64,000 nt of DNA from Planctomycetaceae bacterium (GTDB taxonomy: Bacteria; Planctomycetota; Planctomycetia; Planctomycetales; Planctomycetaceae). Positions within the stretch are counted from its first letter, which is position 1. Each line of letters opens with the position of its first letter. Location of the stretch: contig CP051247.1 of assembly GCA_017795105.1 (NCBI GenBank), positions 4,310,001 through 4,374,000 of the forward strand, in the 5' to 3' direction. Of the stretch, positions 18,807-29,114 are shown piece after piece. Made by a program: the position numbers and the translations under genes. The notes under the pieces are model-generated. The model saw only the letters and a program-made list of their open reading frames with translations, did not search any database and was not told the origin of the DNA.

Positions 18807-19069
18807 TCCCGTCGACGCTCAATGGCATTCAGGAAACCCCAGCATCGGCCCCGCCGGCGCTGGGGTTTTCTGTTGGTTCCGCCAATCAATCCGCGAGGCT
18901 CCAGAGCAGGAACGTCCAGGAATCCGCCCGAACGCTCATGCTCCTGGAGCAGAGACTCAATACGTCGACGCAGGTCCTGATCCGAGCCGCAGGCCCGTCG
19001 CACATAATCCGCTCGCTCACGGGCATCGGGGAGGGCCAGGGCCTCGGTGAAAATCGTCTGCTCATTCAT
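18803..19069 (-). pseudogene. Truncated N-terminal segment of planctomycete Ser/Thr kinase
   Basis: An 88-residue reading frame starting MNEQTIFTEALALPDARERADYVRRACGSDQDLRRRIESLLQEHERSGGFLDVPA. This is the characteristic N-terminal segment that precedes the kinase domain in sigma-linked planctomycete Ser/Thr kinases. The kinase domain is absent: after about 60 residues the frame runs through the palindrome of the terminator at 18832-18870 and stops at 18803. It lies downstream of an ECF sigma gene, the usual partner of such kinases. It is either a remnant after deletion or a stand-alone small protein. I favour a remnant. Confidence 0.65.
18832..18870. terminator. Bidirectional terminator between converging genes
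   Basis: AAACCCCAGC (18834-18843) pairs with GCTGGGGTTT (18859-18868). The A-rich left arm and T-rich right arm allow termination in both directions. It follows the epimerase gene by 25 bp and lies inside the 3' part of the leftward kinase-remnant frame. Confidence 0.85.
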
Positions 19070-19205
19070 GGAGTACGTCGACTTTTTCTCTGCATCATTG
19101 GGGGATCGAAGGGAGGCCTGAGTGCTCGGACGCACAGAACTGGAAATGACACCAATTTCCATCACGGAATGCCAGTTCATTCCTCGGTCCGAACAACGTT
19201 TCCTG

Positions 19206-19748
19206 TCATCTCAGTCCAAGGGTCTGACGGAATCCAATTCCCATCTCAAGCAATCCCTTCGAATCGGAGTTCTGGACCATTCGCTGAACCTGCTTGAGTT
19301 CCTCGGTCGACATCTCCTCACGGAAGGCTTCGATCAGCAGCTGACCGATGATCTTGATCGTTCCGTTCGCCACGAGAAACGGAGCCTGAAGCACGCCGGA
19401 CGATCCCAGGTTCTTCACCTCGTAGATCGTGCCGCGTTCGTCACAAAGGAACGCCAGGCGGGTTTCGCCGTAGCCTCCCGAGTTCCATTCGTAGTCGTAG
19501 GCCAGGTAGAAATGCCCGGGGATCGACTCGCCCGAGTGATTGGTCACTCCGCCTCGCCGCACATAGCTGAAGCTGGTCAGATCGGCTCCCATATGGACGA
19601 TCCCGATGATGTGTTTGGCGTTGTTCTTCGAGTCGAGATAATCCTGAGCTCGGTTAATGGCTGTCGAGGTTTGAGCCTCGCAGAAGCTGGCGGTAACGAG
19701 CAGCGAGAAGAGAGCAACGGTAGCGGACAGACTGCGGTTGGAAATCAT
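19206..19748 (-). CDS. Secreted protein of unknown function
   Basis: A 180-residue protein with a clear signal peptide (residues 1-25, hydrophobic core ATVALFSLLVTA, cleavage near CEAQ). The mature part contains a beta-rich region (SGESIPGHFYLAYDYEWNSGGYGETRLAFLCDERGTIYEVKN) and a helical C-terminus. I do not recognise a family. The ATG at 19748 is preferred over an upstream start at 19814 because it begins the signal peptide. It is encoded between the ECF sigma gene upstream and the kinase remnant downstream, all leftward, so it may be a target or partner of that regulator; this is inference. Confidence 0.7.
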   Translation of the reverse strand: MISNRSLSATVALFSLLVTASFCEAQTSTAINRAQDYLDSKNNAKHIIGIVHMGADLTSFSYVRRGGVTNHSGESIPGHFYLAYDYEWNSGGYGETRLAFLCDERGTIYEVKNLGSSGVLQAPFLVANGTIKIIGQLLIEAFREEMSTEELKQVQRMVQNSDSKGLLEMGIGFRQTLGLR

Positions 19749-19920
19749 GACGTTTGCCTTTCTGAGTTCAGGAGCGGATGAGAGCGGCGATTGCGATCCC
19801 GTTTCGCTGAACATGAGAAGGCGATGGGATCGCGAGCGTGCGAACCCCGACCGATCAGGCCGTCAGACAAAGTGTGTTTCGCACGTCATCTGTCAGTGCG
19901 ATTTCTGCGCGTTGAGTACG

Positions 19921-20499
19921 TCAGCAATTTTCAGAAAAATCTCGAGATCCGCGAATTTCACGTCGCAGCCACGCCTTCGCGTACGCCCAGTGGCGGTCGG
20001 CGGTGCGGGGGGAAACCTTCAGGATTTCAGCGGCCTCGCGCAGCGTCAGGCCGGAAAAGTACACGAGCTGAACAAGCTGAGCGGCCTGCGGATTCGCCGC
20101 CGAAAACTTATCGAGAGCCTCATCCAGAGCGATCAGGTCTTCCGCAGGGTCTGAGAAGGAGACCGCCATCTGTTCGTGAAACTCTTCCCGTGCAATATCG
20201 CCGCCTCGTTTCAAACGTCGCTTCCGACGGGCATGCTCGACGAGAATACGACGGATCGTAATGGCGGCGGCTCCGAAGAAGTGGCCTTCACTCTTCCATT
20301 CGTCGCGGCAGTCGATAGCGAGGCGAAGATAAGCATCGTGGACGAGTGAAGTCGCGTGCCGACTGTTTCCGGCCGGTTCCCGCGCCAGATAAGTTCTGGC
20401 CAGTTTGCGAAGCTCATCGTAAACGTGGGGAAGCAATTCTTCGGCGGATGACTGATCCCCCGCCTGGAACGCCTGCATCAGTTTTGTGATTTCCGGCAT
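19921..20499 (-). CDS. ECF sigma factor, planctomycete (TIGR02999) type
   Basis: A 192-residue protein with a sigma-70 region 2 (about residues 20-95, including HATSLVHDAYLRL and the DNA-melting part GHFFGAAAITIRRILVEHARR) and a region 4 helix-turn-helix (about 135-180, LTLREAAEILKVSPRTADRHWAYAKAWL). The pattern matches the sigma factors expanded in Rhodopirellula and other planctomycetes, which are commonly encoded next to a Ser/Thr kinase that controls them. Here the adjacent kinase is only an N-terminal fragment, so the usual control may be lost or supplied elsewhere. A palindrome at 20531-20544 lies 32 bp before the start. Confidence 0.93.
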   Translation of the reverse strand: MPEITKLMQAFQAGDQSSAEELLPHVYDELRKLARTYLAREPAGNSRHATSLVHDAYLRLAIDCRDEWKSEGHFFGAAAITIRRILVEHARRKRRLKRGGDIAREEFHEQMAVSFSDPAEDLIALDEALDKFSAANPQAAQLVQLVYFSGLTLREAAEILKVSPRTADRHWAYAKAWLRREIRGSRDFSENC

Positions 20500-20530
20500 G
20501 CTGGCCCACCCTGCTCGTGATTACTGATTT

Positions 20531-20544
20531 GTTCAGCACTGAAC
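20531..20544. promoter_or_regulatory. Palindrome upstream of ECF sigma gene
   Basis: GTTCAGCACTGAAC is a 14-bp inverted repeat with 6-bp arms and a two-base centre. It lies 32 bp upstream of the leftward ECF sigma start, where an operator could overlap the promoter. No regulator is identified. Confidence 0.4.
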
Positions 20545-20668
20545 TGTCAGTCTACGAGGTTGGCGGAGGACGTACAACTGGAGTCAGAATTGGGCGGTGC
20601 GCACACGATTCCGAACAAGCTGCTGGAGCGGACTTAGGATTCGACTGGAGGAGAAGCGTGTCAACGCT

Positions 20669-20956
20669 TTAGTCTGGATCACCGCCCTGAACGCGGAGGA
20701 CGGCGACTTCGTCGCCCGGGTTGACGTGCGTTCGCAGGCGGGCCAGCAGGTTGATGACTTCGCCTGCGGATTCGGCACTGACATCGACAACGACGCCTGG
20801 CCAGCTGATCTGGTAGAGCAGGTCCCCGACGGAGATCGACTGGCCGGGGCGGACATACCAGGCCGTCAATTCCCCTTCGATCTCCGTTGTCTCATCGACT
20901 CCCGGGTTCGGCACCTGAAGGGCGAGATCGTGAAAGGGGCCGGACGAGGGATTCAT
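20669..20956 (-). CDS. Lipoyl/biotinyl-like domain protein without acceptor lysine
   Basis: A 95-residue single-domain protein with the barrel-sandwich pattern of lipoyl and biotinyl domains: EGELTAWYVRPGQSISVGDLLYQI in the first half, VVDVSAESAGEVINLL and HVNPGDEVAVLRV in the second. In the family the acceptor lysine sits in a DKA or MKM turn between the halves. Here that turn reads SWPGVV, and the whole protein contains no lysine, so it cannot be lipoylated or biotinylated. It lies 39 bp downstream of lipA on the same strand. It may be a structural or decoy domain; function unknown. The fold assignment is good. Confidence 0.8.
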   Translation of the reverse strand: MNPSSGPFHDLALQVPNPGVDETTEIEGELTAWYVRPGQSISVGDLLYQISWPGVVVDVSAESAGEVINLLARLRTHVNPGDEVAVLRVQGGDPD

Positions 20957-20995
20957 GCGGAAAACCGTCAGTCGTGAATCACAGTGAGAGACGAA

Positions 20996-21889
20996 CTACT
21001 GCGAAACCTGGGCAGCCATTTCGCCGGCGTGATAGCTGGAGCGGACGAACGGTCCGCTGGCGACCATCGAGAAGCCGAGCAGGCGGCACTGTTCGCCGAG
21101 TTCATCGAACTCTTCCGGCGGAATGTACCGTTCGACCGGCAACTGTCCCGGACCAGGCTGCAGGTACTGGCCAATCGTCAGCATGTCGCAGCCGACGCCG
21201 CGAAGATCCGAAGCGACTTCGAGCACTTCGTCCATTGTTTCGCCAAGGCCGAGCATCAGACCGCTCTTGGTCGGCATGTTCGGAGCTTCGTCCTTCACCT
21301 GCTTGAGCAGATCGAGTGATCGCTGATAGCCAGCATTCCGGCGAACGCGGTGATACAGTCGCGGCACCGATTCCATATTGTGGTTGAAGACGTCCGGGCG
21401 GGCCTGGATGACTGTCGAGATTGAATCGCGGTTGCCTCGGAAATCGGACGTGAGAACTTCGACCTCGGCTCCGGTCTTCTCGCGAACCGCTTCGATACAC
21501 TCGACGAAGTGCTGAGCCCCCCCATCGGGAAGGTCGTCGCGGGTCACACAGGTGATGACGACATACTTCAGGCCCAGTCGAGCGGTGGCTTCGGCGAGGC
21601 GCTGCGGCTCATCAATCAGGATGTCGCCCGTTTTCCCCTTCGGCACCGAACAGAACCCACAGGGGCGGGTGCAGACGTTGCCAAGAATCATGAAGGTTGC
21701 CGTTTTCTGCGCCCAGCACTCGGTCCGGTTCGGACACTTCGCACTTTCGCAGACGGTTTCCAGCTCCAGGTCTTCAATGATATTGGAGGTGAACGCCATC
21801 TGCGTGCTCGGAAGCGGCCGCTTCAACCATTTTGGAAGGCGGCGTTTGGGGCGTTCGGGCTCGGGCGTTACGATCGTCAACTGTTGCAT
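20996..21889 (-). CDS. lipA: Lipoyl synthase
   Basis: A 297-residue radical SAM enzyme that inserts two sulfur atoms into octanoyl groups attached to lipoyl domains. Both iron-sulfur motifs are present: CESAKCPNRTEC (CX4CX5C, auxiliary cluster) and CTRPCGFC (CX3CX2C, radical SAM cluster). The C-terminal RSSYHAGE segment supplies the serine that ligates the auxiliary cluster. ATG 21889 is preferred over TTG 21904. It is the middle gene of a leftward lipB-like/lipA/lipoyl-domain cassette. The assignment is secure. Confidence 0.97.
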   Translation of the reverse strand: MQQLTIVTPEPERPKRRLPKWLKRPLPSTQMAFTSNIIEDLELETVCESAKCPNRTECWAQKTATFMILGNVCTRPCGFCSVPKGKTGDILIDEPQRLAEATARLGLKYVVITCVTRDDLPDGGAQHFVECIEAVREKTGAEVEVLTSDFRGNRDSISTVIQARPDVFNHNMESVPRLYHRVRRNAGYQRSLDLLKQVKDEAPNMPTKSGLMLGLGETMDEVLEVASDLRGVGCDMLTIGQYLQPGPGQLPVERYIPPEEFDELGEQCRLLGFSMVASGPFVRSSYHAGEMAAQVSQ

Positions 21890-22034
21890 GAGAGCAGACA
21901 CCAATCTCTAGCTGTAAGGTTCCGCAAGGCGGGAGTGCATCAGATTATAGACGGCAGCGGCTCCGATGCGAATCATGCTCAGAAGTCTGCGTCTGTATTC
22001 CTCGGAATCGGCAACGGGCCGGGTTCCCCGTGCC

Positions 22035-22733
22035 TCATTTCGAGGAATTCGAGGAAGAGTTCCGGCCGAGAAGAGGATGGCGGGAGAAAACGGTAATCTC
22101 GGTCTGATCCAACCAGCGATTGATCAGCTCGACCAGGGCCGTTTTCACGGACGGGACATCGATCCGCTGCATCGTTTCGGCGGCCAGGGATGACGTATTC
22201 CGTTCCCCGGCAAGACGATAGGTGCGATCGACGTTGATATAAGTCGCTCCCTGAATGATCGAATGGCGGACTGCGTGTCCGCTTCTGGCGATCAGGCCAG
22301 TGCGACCTGTATGACCTTCCCCGGCTGTGTAAGACACCTGGGTCGCCAGCATCTGTCCACAGAGTCCGCGAATCAGCCGAGCCGACTCTTCCCGAAACGA
22401 AATTGCCGACAGTTCGGTCTGGGCGAGGGAAAACGTCGAATAGACGCCGAGTTGCCCGGGTCCATGTTCCCATAACCCCCCGGGACGAACGACCGGCACG
22501 GCGGTTCGCCGCAGGCGAACGAGTTCGGGCTCTTCGTATTCGCGGCTGGCAATCGCTTCGGTTCCACTCGACACCGCCTCAGGATGCTCGCAGATCAGCA
22601 TCGCCGCCCGGTGCATCCGCGTGGCTCGAACCTCTTCCGCGAACAGTTTCTGCAACGCCTGCGCAGACGGAAAGTCGACTCTTCCAAGCAAAAAGAGCTC
22701 GAGGGAACGCGGGGGGCGAAAAAACGAGGTCAT
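22035..22733 (-). CDS. LipB-like octanoyltransferase family protein, catalytic residues missing
   Basis: A 232-residue protein of LipB length. The start (LELFLLGRVDFPSAQALQKL) and the motif HGPGQL at residues 90-95 are those of octanoyl-ACP:protein N-octanoyltransferase. However, the region that normally reads KxAAIG reads GLIARSGHAV without the lysine, and the PCGI motif with the nucleophilic cysteine is absent. The only cysteines are outside the expected place (ICEH, GLCG). It is thus probably not a classical LipB, despite standing directly upstream of lipA. The ATG at 22733 is preferred, since the longer upstream frame has no family match. It may bind octanoyl or lipoyl groups or have diverged chemistry. 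Confidence 0.75.
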   Translation of the reverse strand: MTSFFRPPRSLELFLLGRVDFPSAQALQKLFAEEVRATRMHRAAMLICEHPEAVSSGTEAIASREYEEPELVRLRRTAVPVVRPGGLWEHGPGQLGVYSTFSLAQTELSAISFREESARLIRGLCGQMLATQVSYTAGEGHTGRTGLIARSGHAVRHSIIQGATYINVDRTYRLAGERNTSSLAAETMQRIDVPSVKTALVELINRWLDQTEITVFSRHPLLGRNSSSNSSK

Positions 22734-23036
22734 GATGAAGTTGTAAGGTTTTGAGACAGTTGCGGGGCAGAATACTGCATCATATCCCCCGATTCCCTGA
22801 AAACAAAGGAGATTCTGCAACCACGCTGCGGCGCTATGGTTTCGGGGAAATTCGCCACTTGGTGAGAAAAAGCAAAGATTGGGGTTGAATATCGGAATCA
22901 GATGGCCGAAGCTCGATGAAGACAACAAATCAATAATTGCTCATTCGAGCGCATTTCGCATCACGCTTAATAATTATTTGTCTGCCTGCATATCTATGTG
23001 CGGGAATGTCCTTTCTCAGCTTAGGGAGATGTTGTC
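22734..23036. other. 303-bp divergent intergenic region with A+T-rich inverted repeat
   Basis: This region separates the leftward lip cassette from the rightward DUF1559 cluster. An imperfect A+T-rich inverted repeat (CAAATCAATAATT near 22926-22938 and AATAATTATTTG at 22969-22980) contrasts with the G+C-rich surroundings and probably marks promoter or regulator-binding DNA. AGGGAG lies 9-14 bases before the ATG at 23037. No gene is seen. Confidence 0.45.
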
Positions 23037-24071
<1,035 letters not shown>

Positions 24072-24131
24072 TCCTCCGACTGCGCCCCTGGGGTCGGTGC
24101 TTTCAGTCGGTTCCTCTAGTACGGAGTCTTT

Positions 24132-25175
<1,044 letters not shown>

Positions 25176-25204
25176 TTCGTCGGCCAATGTCCCTGTCTAT
25201 CGCA

Positions 25205-25234
25205 CGGTGTTGCGGCAATCTGTTCGCAACACCG
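25205..25234 (+). terminator. Hairpin between DUF1559 copies 2 and 3
   Basis: CGGTGTTGCG (25205-25214) pairs perfectly with CGCAACACCG (25225-25234), 29 bp after the stop of copy 2. No T tract follows, so it may be a transcript-stabilising or weak terminator structure rather than a complete terminator. Confidence 0.5.
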
Positions 25235-25438
25235 CTGCGGTATGAATGGCTTTCAGGTTTTCAGACAAACTTTCGACCCGAACAAGTTTCGACTTGAACA
25301 AATGTCCGACATCGGCAAACGTTGATGTTATGGACGGCTTCCTGTGGCAACCCTAACAACATAACCGTCCAGATCGATCCAATCGTAGTTCCGAGTTCTC
25401 GGATTTTCTGTGTCGGTTGTCTTGTTCAGGGAGTCTCC

Positions 25439-26494
25439 ATGTCACCTCGCCGTCCCGAGTCCCGTGAAAGATCCGCCTTTACGCTGATCGAACTTCTCGT
25501 TGTGATCGCAATCATTGCGATCCTTGTCGCCCTGCTGCTGCCGTCGGTCCAACAGGCCCGCGAGGCGGCCCGCAGGAGTTCGTGTAAGAACAATCTCAAG
25601 CAAATTGGCCTCGCGTTGCACAACTACCACGAGACGTTCAAGGTGTTCCCGCCGGGATACATTGGCGACTACGGTCATTACAACAATTCAGGGACAACCC
25701 CTGCGGTGCATCCCAAAGGGGCCACCAGTGCGGGCGGCAACGGTGCTGCTCAGTGGAACTGGACGGCTTTTAATTCACCCATGATGGAACAGTCTGCAGC
25801 TTATGATCTGCTCGATATCTCCAACCGCCATGGCGGAGCCGCCGTCGACGCCTGGTCTATGACGGGAGACGCTTTTCAGACACCAGTGTCAGCGTTTCGC
25901 TGTCCCTCCGATGTCGCTCCCGACGTGGGGACAGGTCATCGGCGAGTAAGAGGATCAACGAGCGGAACACTCCGGGCCGTGGCGATCACCAATTACATCG
26001 GTGTGAATCGGGGAGCCAATAACCGAAACGTGTGGGCCCGCAAGACTCAGGCGAACGGAATCTTCACCGTTGACAGTAAGACCCGCATGCGAGATCTCAC
26101 CGATGGCTCGAGCAATACGCTGATCGCGGGGGAACGGTGCTGGGAATACAAAGTGACCAATCCAGGATCCGGGGCCATAGAAACGGTGAATGCCAATGCC
26201 GGGAATCTCTGGGTCACTCGATCGTCCAATGATGCCGATGTCCAATGTACGGGATGTGGCTACGGAGACTCCCTTGGGGTCACGGGGCACGCACCAAATC
26301 CCAAGAACGTGCACGATTCGTCCGACGTGCTCCAGCACAACTACACGCGCGGACAGTTCTCTTCGCTCCACGCGGGGGGAGTTCAGTTCGTGCTGGCCGA
26401 TGGTTCCGTCCGCTTTATCTCCGAGAACCTGAGTAATACGACATACACCCGGCTCGGCAATCGTAAGGATGGGAACGTCATCGGACAGTTTTAA
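25439..26494 (+). CDS. DUF1559 pseudopilin-type protein, copy 3
   Basis: A 351-residue third tandem paralogue with the same prepilin-type leader and DUF1559 domain, but more diverged than copies 1 and 2 (for example LLPSVQQ in place of LLPAVQQ and an insertion near ATSAGGNGAAQW). A longer frame starts at 25322, but ATG 25439 preceded by GGGAG is preferred because it places the leader at the N-terminus. A 263-bp gap with a hairpin precedes it, so it may have its own promoter. Confidence 0.94.
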   Translation: MSPRRPESRERSAFTLIELLVVIAIIAILVALLLPSVQQAREAARRSSCKNNLKQIGLALHNYHETFKVFPPGYIGDYGHYNNSGTTPAVHPKGATSAGGNGAAQWNWTAFNSPMMEQSAAYDLLDISNRHGGAAVDAWSMTGDAFQTPVSAFRCPSDVAPDVGTGHRRVRGSTSGTLRAVAITNYIGVNRGANNRNVWARKTQANGIFTVDSKTRMRDLTDGSSNTLIAGERCWEYKVTNPGSGAIETVNANAGNLWVTRSSNDADVQCTGCGYGDSLGVTGHAPNPKNVHDSSDVLQHNYTRGQFSSLHAGGVQFVLADGSVRFISENLSNTTYTRLGNRKDGNVIGQF

Positions 26495-26645
26495 TTAGGC
26501 CCGCCGGCTGCAGCCTGGTACAATATGTGGTCGGCGAACCTTTCCGAATTTGTATCATCAGGCAGAGCCGCATCGTCAGTGGTCCTGATCGCTGGGGCCT
26601 GTCTTTTTCTGCCCTTCAGGCATTTGTGAACAGGTTGAACATCCT

Positions 26646-27083
26646 ATGACGAACACTTCGCTGCGAACCGGTTTTCTGACGCTTTCCCTTCTTGCCGCCG
26701 GCATGCTGGCCGGTTGTGGAGGCGGAACTTCCGGCCCTGATCGCGTCGCGGTTTCCGGAACGGTGACCGTCGGCGGCGAACCGGTCGAAGTCGCACAGAT
26801 TCAGTTCGAGCCGAAAGTGGACAAGTCGGATATCGCCAACTCGCCAACCGCCTTTGGCTACGTGAAAAATGGAGAGTATTCGATCCCTGAAGTCACCGGA
26901 GCGATTGTTGGCGAGCATCAAGTCCGGGTTCGCATCGTTAAAGCGGCGGAAGGCGAGGAGGAAGAAGAAACCGTTGTTGGCGAGTATCGAACCTCGGCGA
27001 CCGTTCAGGCCGATGGCGACCATGTCCACAACTTTGCGTTCGACCCGGCCGAACTGGTTCGTCCTGAAGATGAAGAGCAATAG
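26646..27083 (+). CDS. Small lipoprotein with transthyretin-like fold
   Basis: A 145-residue protein with a lipoprotein signal peptide (hydrophobic core LTLSLLAAGML, lipobox LAGC near residue 23). The mature part (VSGTVTVGGEPVEVAQIQFEP ... GEYSIPEVTGAIVGEHQVRVRI) fits the carboxypeptidase-regulatory or transthyretin-like domains found in many planctomycete lipoproteins, which are frequently encoded right after DUF1559 genes as here. It is expected to be membrane-anchored on the periplasmic side. Its function is unknown, but a role together with the DUF1559 proteins is plausible from the conserved order. Confidence 0.88.
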   Translation: MTNTSLRTGFLTLSLLAAGMLAGCGGGTSGPDRVAVSGTVTVGGEPVEVAQIQFEPKVDKSDIANSPTAFGYVKNGEYSIPEVTGAIVGEHQVRVRIVKAAEGEEEEETVVGEYRTSATVQADGDHVHNFAFDPAELVRPEDEEQ

Positions 27084-27209
27084 GATCGCCCCGGTCTCGA
27101 GCCGCTAAAGTCCGCCGATTTTCTCCAGACGGAACCGGTCGCGGGTGAAGACGCGCAGTCGCCGCGACGATAACCAACGTAAGTGGTTTTCCTCTCACAG
27201 GTTATCGTC

Positions 27210-27806
27210 ATGCGCACTTCTTCCAGTCTTCGCCTGCTGTCCGTTCTGTTTATTCTGGCTGCCCTGCCGGGGTGCACTGGCTTGCGTGGATTTCCCAGTC
27301 TGGTCTATCTTAATGCCGATACGAACAGTTATGCGCGGCCGAGTCTGATCTTCGAACGCATTGGCCACGATGCTTCGCCGCCCCCTTCGACGGCGTATTT
27401 CGGCTGGCTGCACGGGCCCGCGACGATGACGCCGGCTCCCTCGGAATATCAATCGACCTCTTCAGCCGTGACGATGACCCCGGCCCCCGGATCCACACCG
27501 CCTGCTCCGGCACGGAAGCCGTTGAGCCCGGTTCCTGATTCCCGATTCCCGCAGAAATCGGTCTCCCCTGCTCCGCCCGCAGCGTCTCCGATTGAGATCA
27601 TCGTGCCGCCGGAACTGACGCCGCCTCCCGTCGAGTTCCCTCAACAGGAGCAGTTCCCGAGCCCCCCGGCGGATACCGATTCTCGGCCATTGCCGCCCTT
27701 CGACGCCCCGTCTGCCGCACTTCCCGGAACGACCACGGTGCAGCCGGCCGGTTACATCCGGCGGCCGAGTCTGCCGAGTTCTCGTGTCCTCTTTGCCCGC
27801 CCATGA
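27210..27806 (+). CDS. Proline-rich lipoprotein
   Basis: A 198-residue protein beginning with a lipoprotein signal (LFILAALPGCTG, cysteine near residue 22). The remainder is low-complexity, with many PPPP-, PAP- and TP-type stretches from about residue 55 to 180, and is likely disordered. It probably spans or lines the periplasm. I recognise no family. The start at 27210 is chosen over the upstream frame because it begins the signal peptide. It may be cotranscribed with the preceding lipoprotein gene (126 bp gap). Confidence 0.75.
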   Translation: MRTSSSLRLLSVLFILAALPGCTGLRGFPSLVYLNADTNSYARPSLIFERIGHDASPPPSTAYFGWLHGPATMTPAPSEYQSTSSAVTMTPAPGSTPPAPARKPLSPVPDSRFPQKSVSPAPPAASPIEIIVPPELTPPPVEFPQQEQFPSPPADTDSRPLPPFDAPSAALPGTTTVQPAGYIRRPSLPSSRVLFARP

Positions 27807-27928
27807 TTGCGGAACAGAGGCGTGGTGGCGGTGTAAGCCACTGTGTGACAATGACTTGCCTCGGTTTTGTTCGCGGTGAGTTCCGCTCTGTTTGACGCTT
27901 CGGCCGACCTGCTACACTTCGCACTGAT

Positions 27929-28984
27929 GTGTTGCACGGTGGTTTGAACGGGAGCGGTTCGATTCATAAGAACAAGTGGGTTCATCTGGCGATAGGGTTC
28001 GCGATTACCGCGGCCTGCCTCGCGTGGGCGGTACGCGATGTCGACTGGCCGGAAGTTGGGCGGCAGTTCTCGAATGCGCGTTACGAAACCATTCCGCTGT
28101 ATCTGATTGCTCTGACCGCTTTTTATGTGCTCAAGGCGATCCGCTGGAAATGGATCCTGTTGCCGCTCAAGGTAGTGCCGGCCCGCCGTGCAGCCAGCCC
28201 GATGATGATCGGCTTCATGGGAAACAATGTCCTGCCCGCTCGGCTCGGGGAACTATTCCGGGTCTTTATTCTCAGTCGCCAGGAGAAGATTCCGGTGGCA
28301 GCTGTCTTTTCCAGCGTCGCCATTGAACGGGTGCTCGATGTTTTGACTGTCCTCTCCCTCGTCGGAGCGGGCATGCTAGTGGTGCAAGATCTGCCCGCCG
28401 TATTTGTCGATCGGTTCTTCTATATCGGTGTGGGAGCAATCGTTGTGGCGATGGTGCTGGTGCTGGCTGTGATCTGGATCGATCAGGCTGTCCGACTCGC
28501 CCGCTGGATGATCGGGCATCTCCCGCTCGGAACGGGATTGAAGCATAAACTGACCGAACTCATCGTCGCGGCTGCGGAAGGGACTGGGGTTCTGAGACGC
28601 GGGCGACTACTCGGATTGCTGGTGCTGAATTCGATTGTCCAGTGGTCCTGCAATGGGATCATGATCCTGATTTCCCTCTGGAGTTTTGGGGTCGAAGTCC
28701 CCTTCCCGGCGACGCTCATTCTGCTCGGTGTGCTTGTATTCGCGGTCACCATTCCGACCTCGCCCGGCTTTTTCGGGGCCATTCAGGTCGCCTTCGTCGA
28801 GACGCTGAAGATCTTCGACGTCTCGGCCAACGCGGCGTTTGCAGCGTCGATCTATTATCACCTGCTGCAGTACGCCGCGGTCACCGCGGTTGGCTTCTGG
28901 TATCTGGGCCGATCCGGATTCTCGCTGGAGCGACTGCAGGATGAAGCGGAACACGTCGAAGAAGAGATCGAAGCGACCTCGTAA
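27929..28984 (+). CDS. UPF0104 / lysylphosphatidylglycerol synthase TM-type protein 1
   Basis: A 351-residue integral membrane protein with about eight helices that matches the UPF0104/AglD-like region of lysylphosphatidylglycerol synthases. Typical segments are FYVLKAIRWKWILLPL, GFMGNNVLPARLGELFRVFIL and the late TIPTSPGFFGAIQVAF. The catalytic aminoacyl-transfer domain is absent. In other families this membrane part flips lipids or works with glycosyltransferases. GTG 27929 is the most upstream of several candidate starts; TTG 27932 or 27944 are alternatives. A second member of the family follows an ACT-domain gene. Confidence 0.85.
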   Translation: MLHGGLNGSGSIHKNKWVHLAIGFAITAACLAWAVRDVDWPEVGRQFSNARYETIPLYLIALTAFYVLKAIRWKWILLPLKVVPARRAASPMMIGFMGNNVLPARLGELFRVFILSRQEKIPVAAVFSSVAIERVLDVLTVLSLVGAGMLVVQDLPAVFVDRFFYIGVGAIVVAMVLVLAVIWIDQAVRLARWMIGHLPLGTGLKHKLTELIVAAAEGTGVLRRGRLLGLLVLNSIVQWSCNGIMILISLWSFGVEVPFPATLILLGVLVFAVTIPTSPGFFGAIQVAFVETLKIFDVSANAAFAASIYYHLLQYAAVTAVGFWYLGRSGFSLERLQDEAEHVEEEIEATS

Positions 28985-29114
28985 AGCGGGCTTTCGAGCC
29001 GTTATTGACCGATTTTCGTGGAAAATATACAGTCCGCGCAGTGCTTCGGACGGCTGGCGGGTCACCAGCAGCGTTGCGGACCTGCCGTCGCATTCAGGAT
29101 GAGAGCGGCGCTCC

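Noticed and set aside
27950..27980. tRNA T-loop-like GGTTCGATTC
   Set aside because: Lies within the start of a membrane protein gene and has no acceptor stem or anticodon arm around it.
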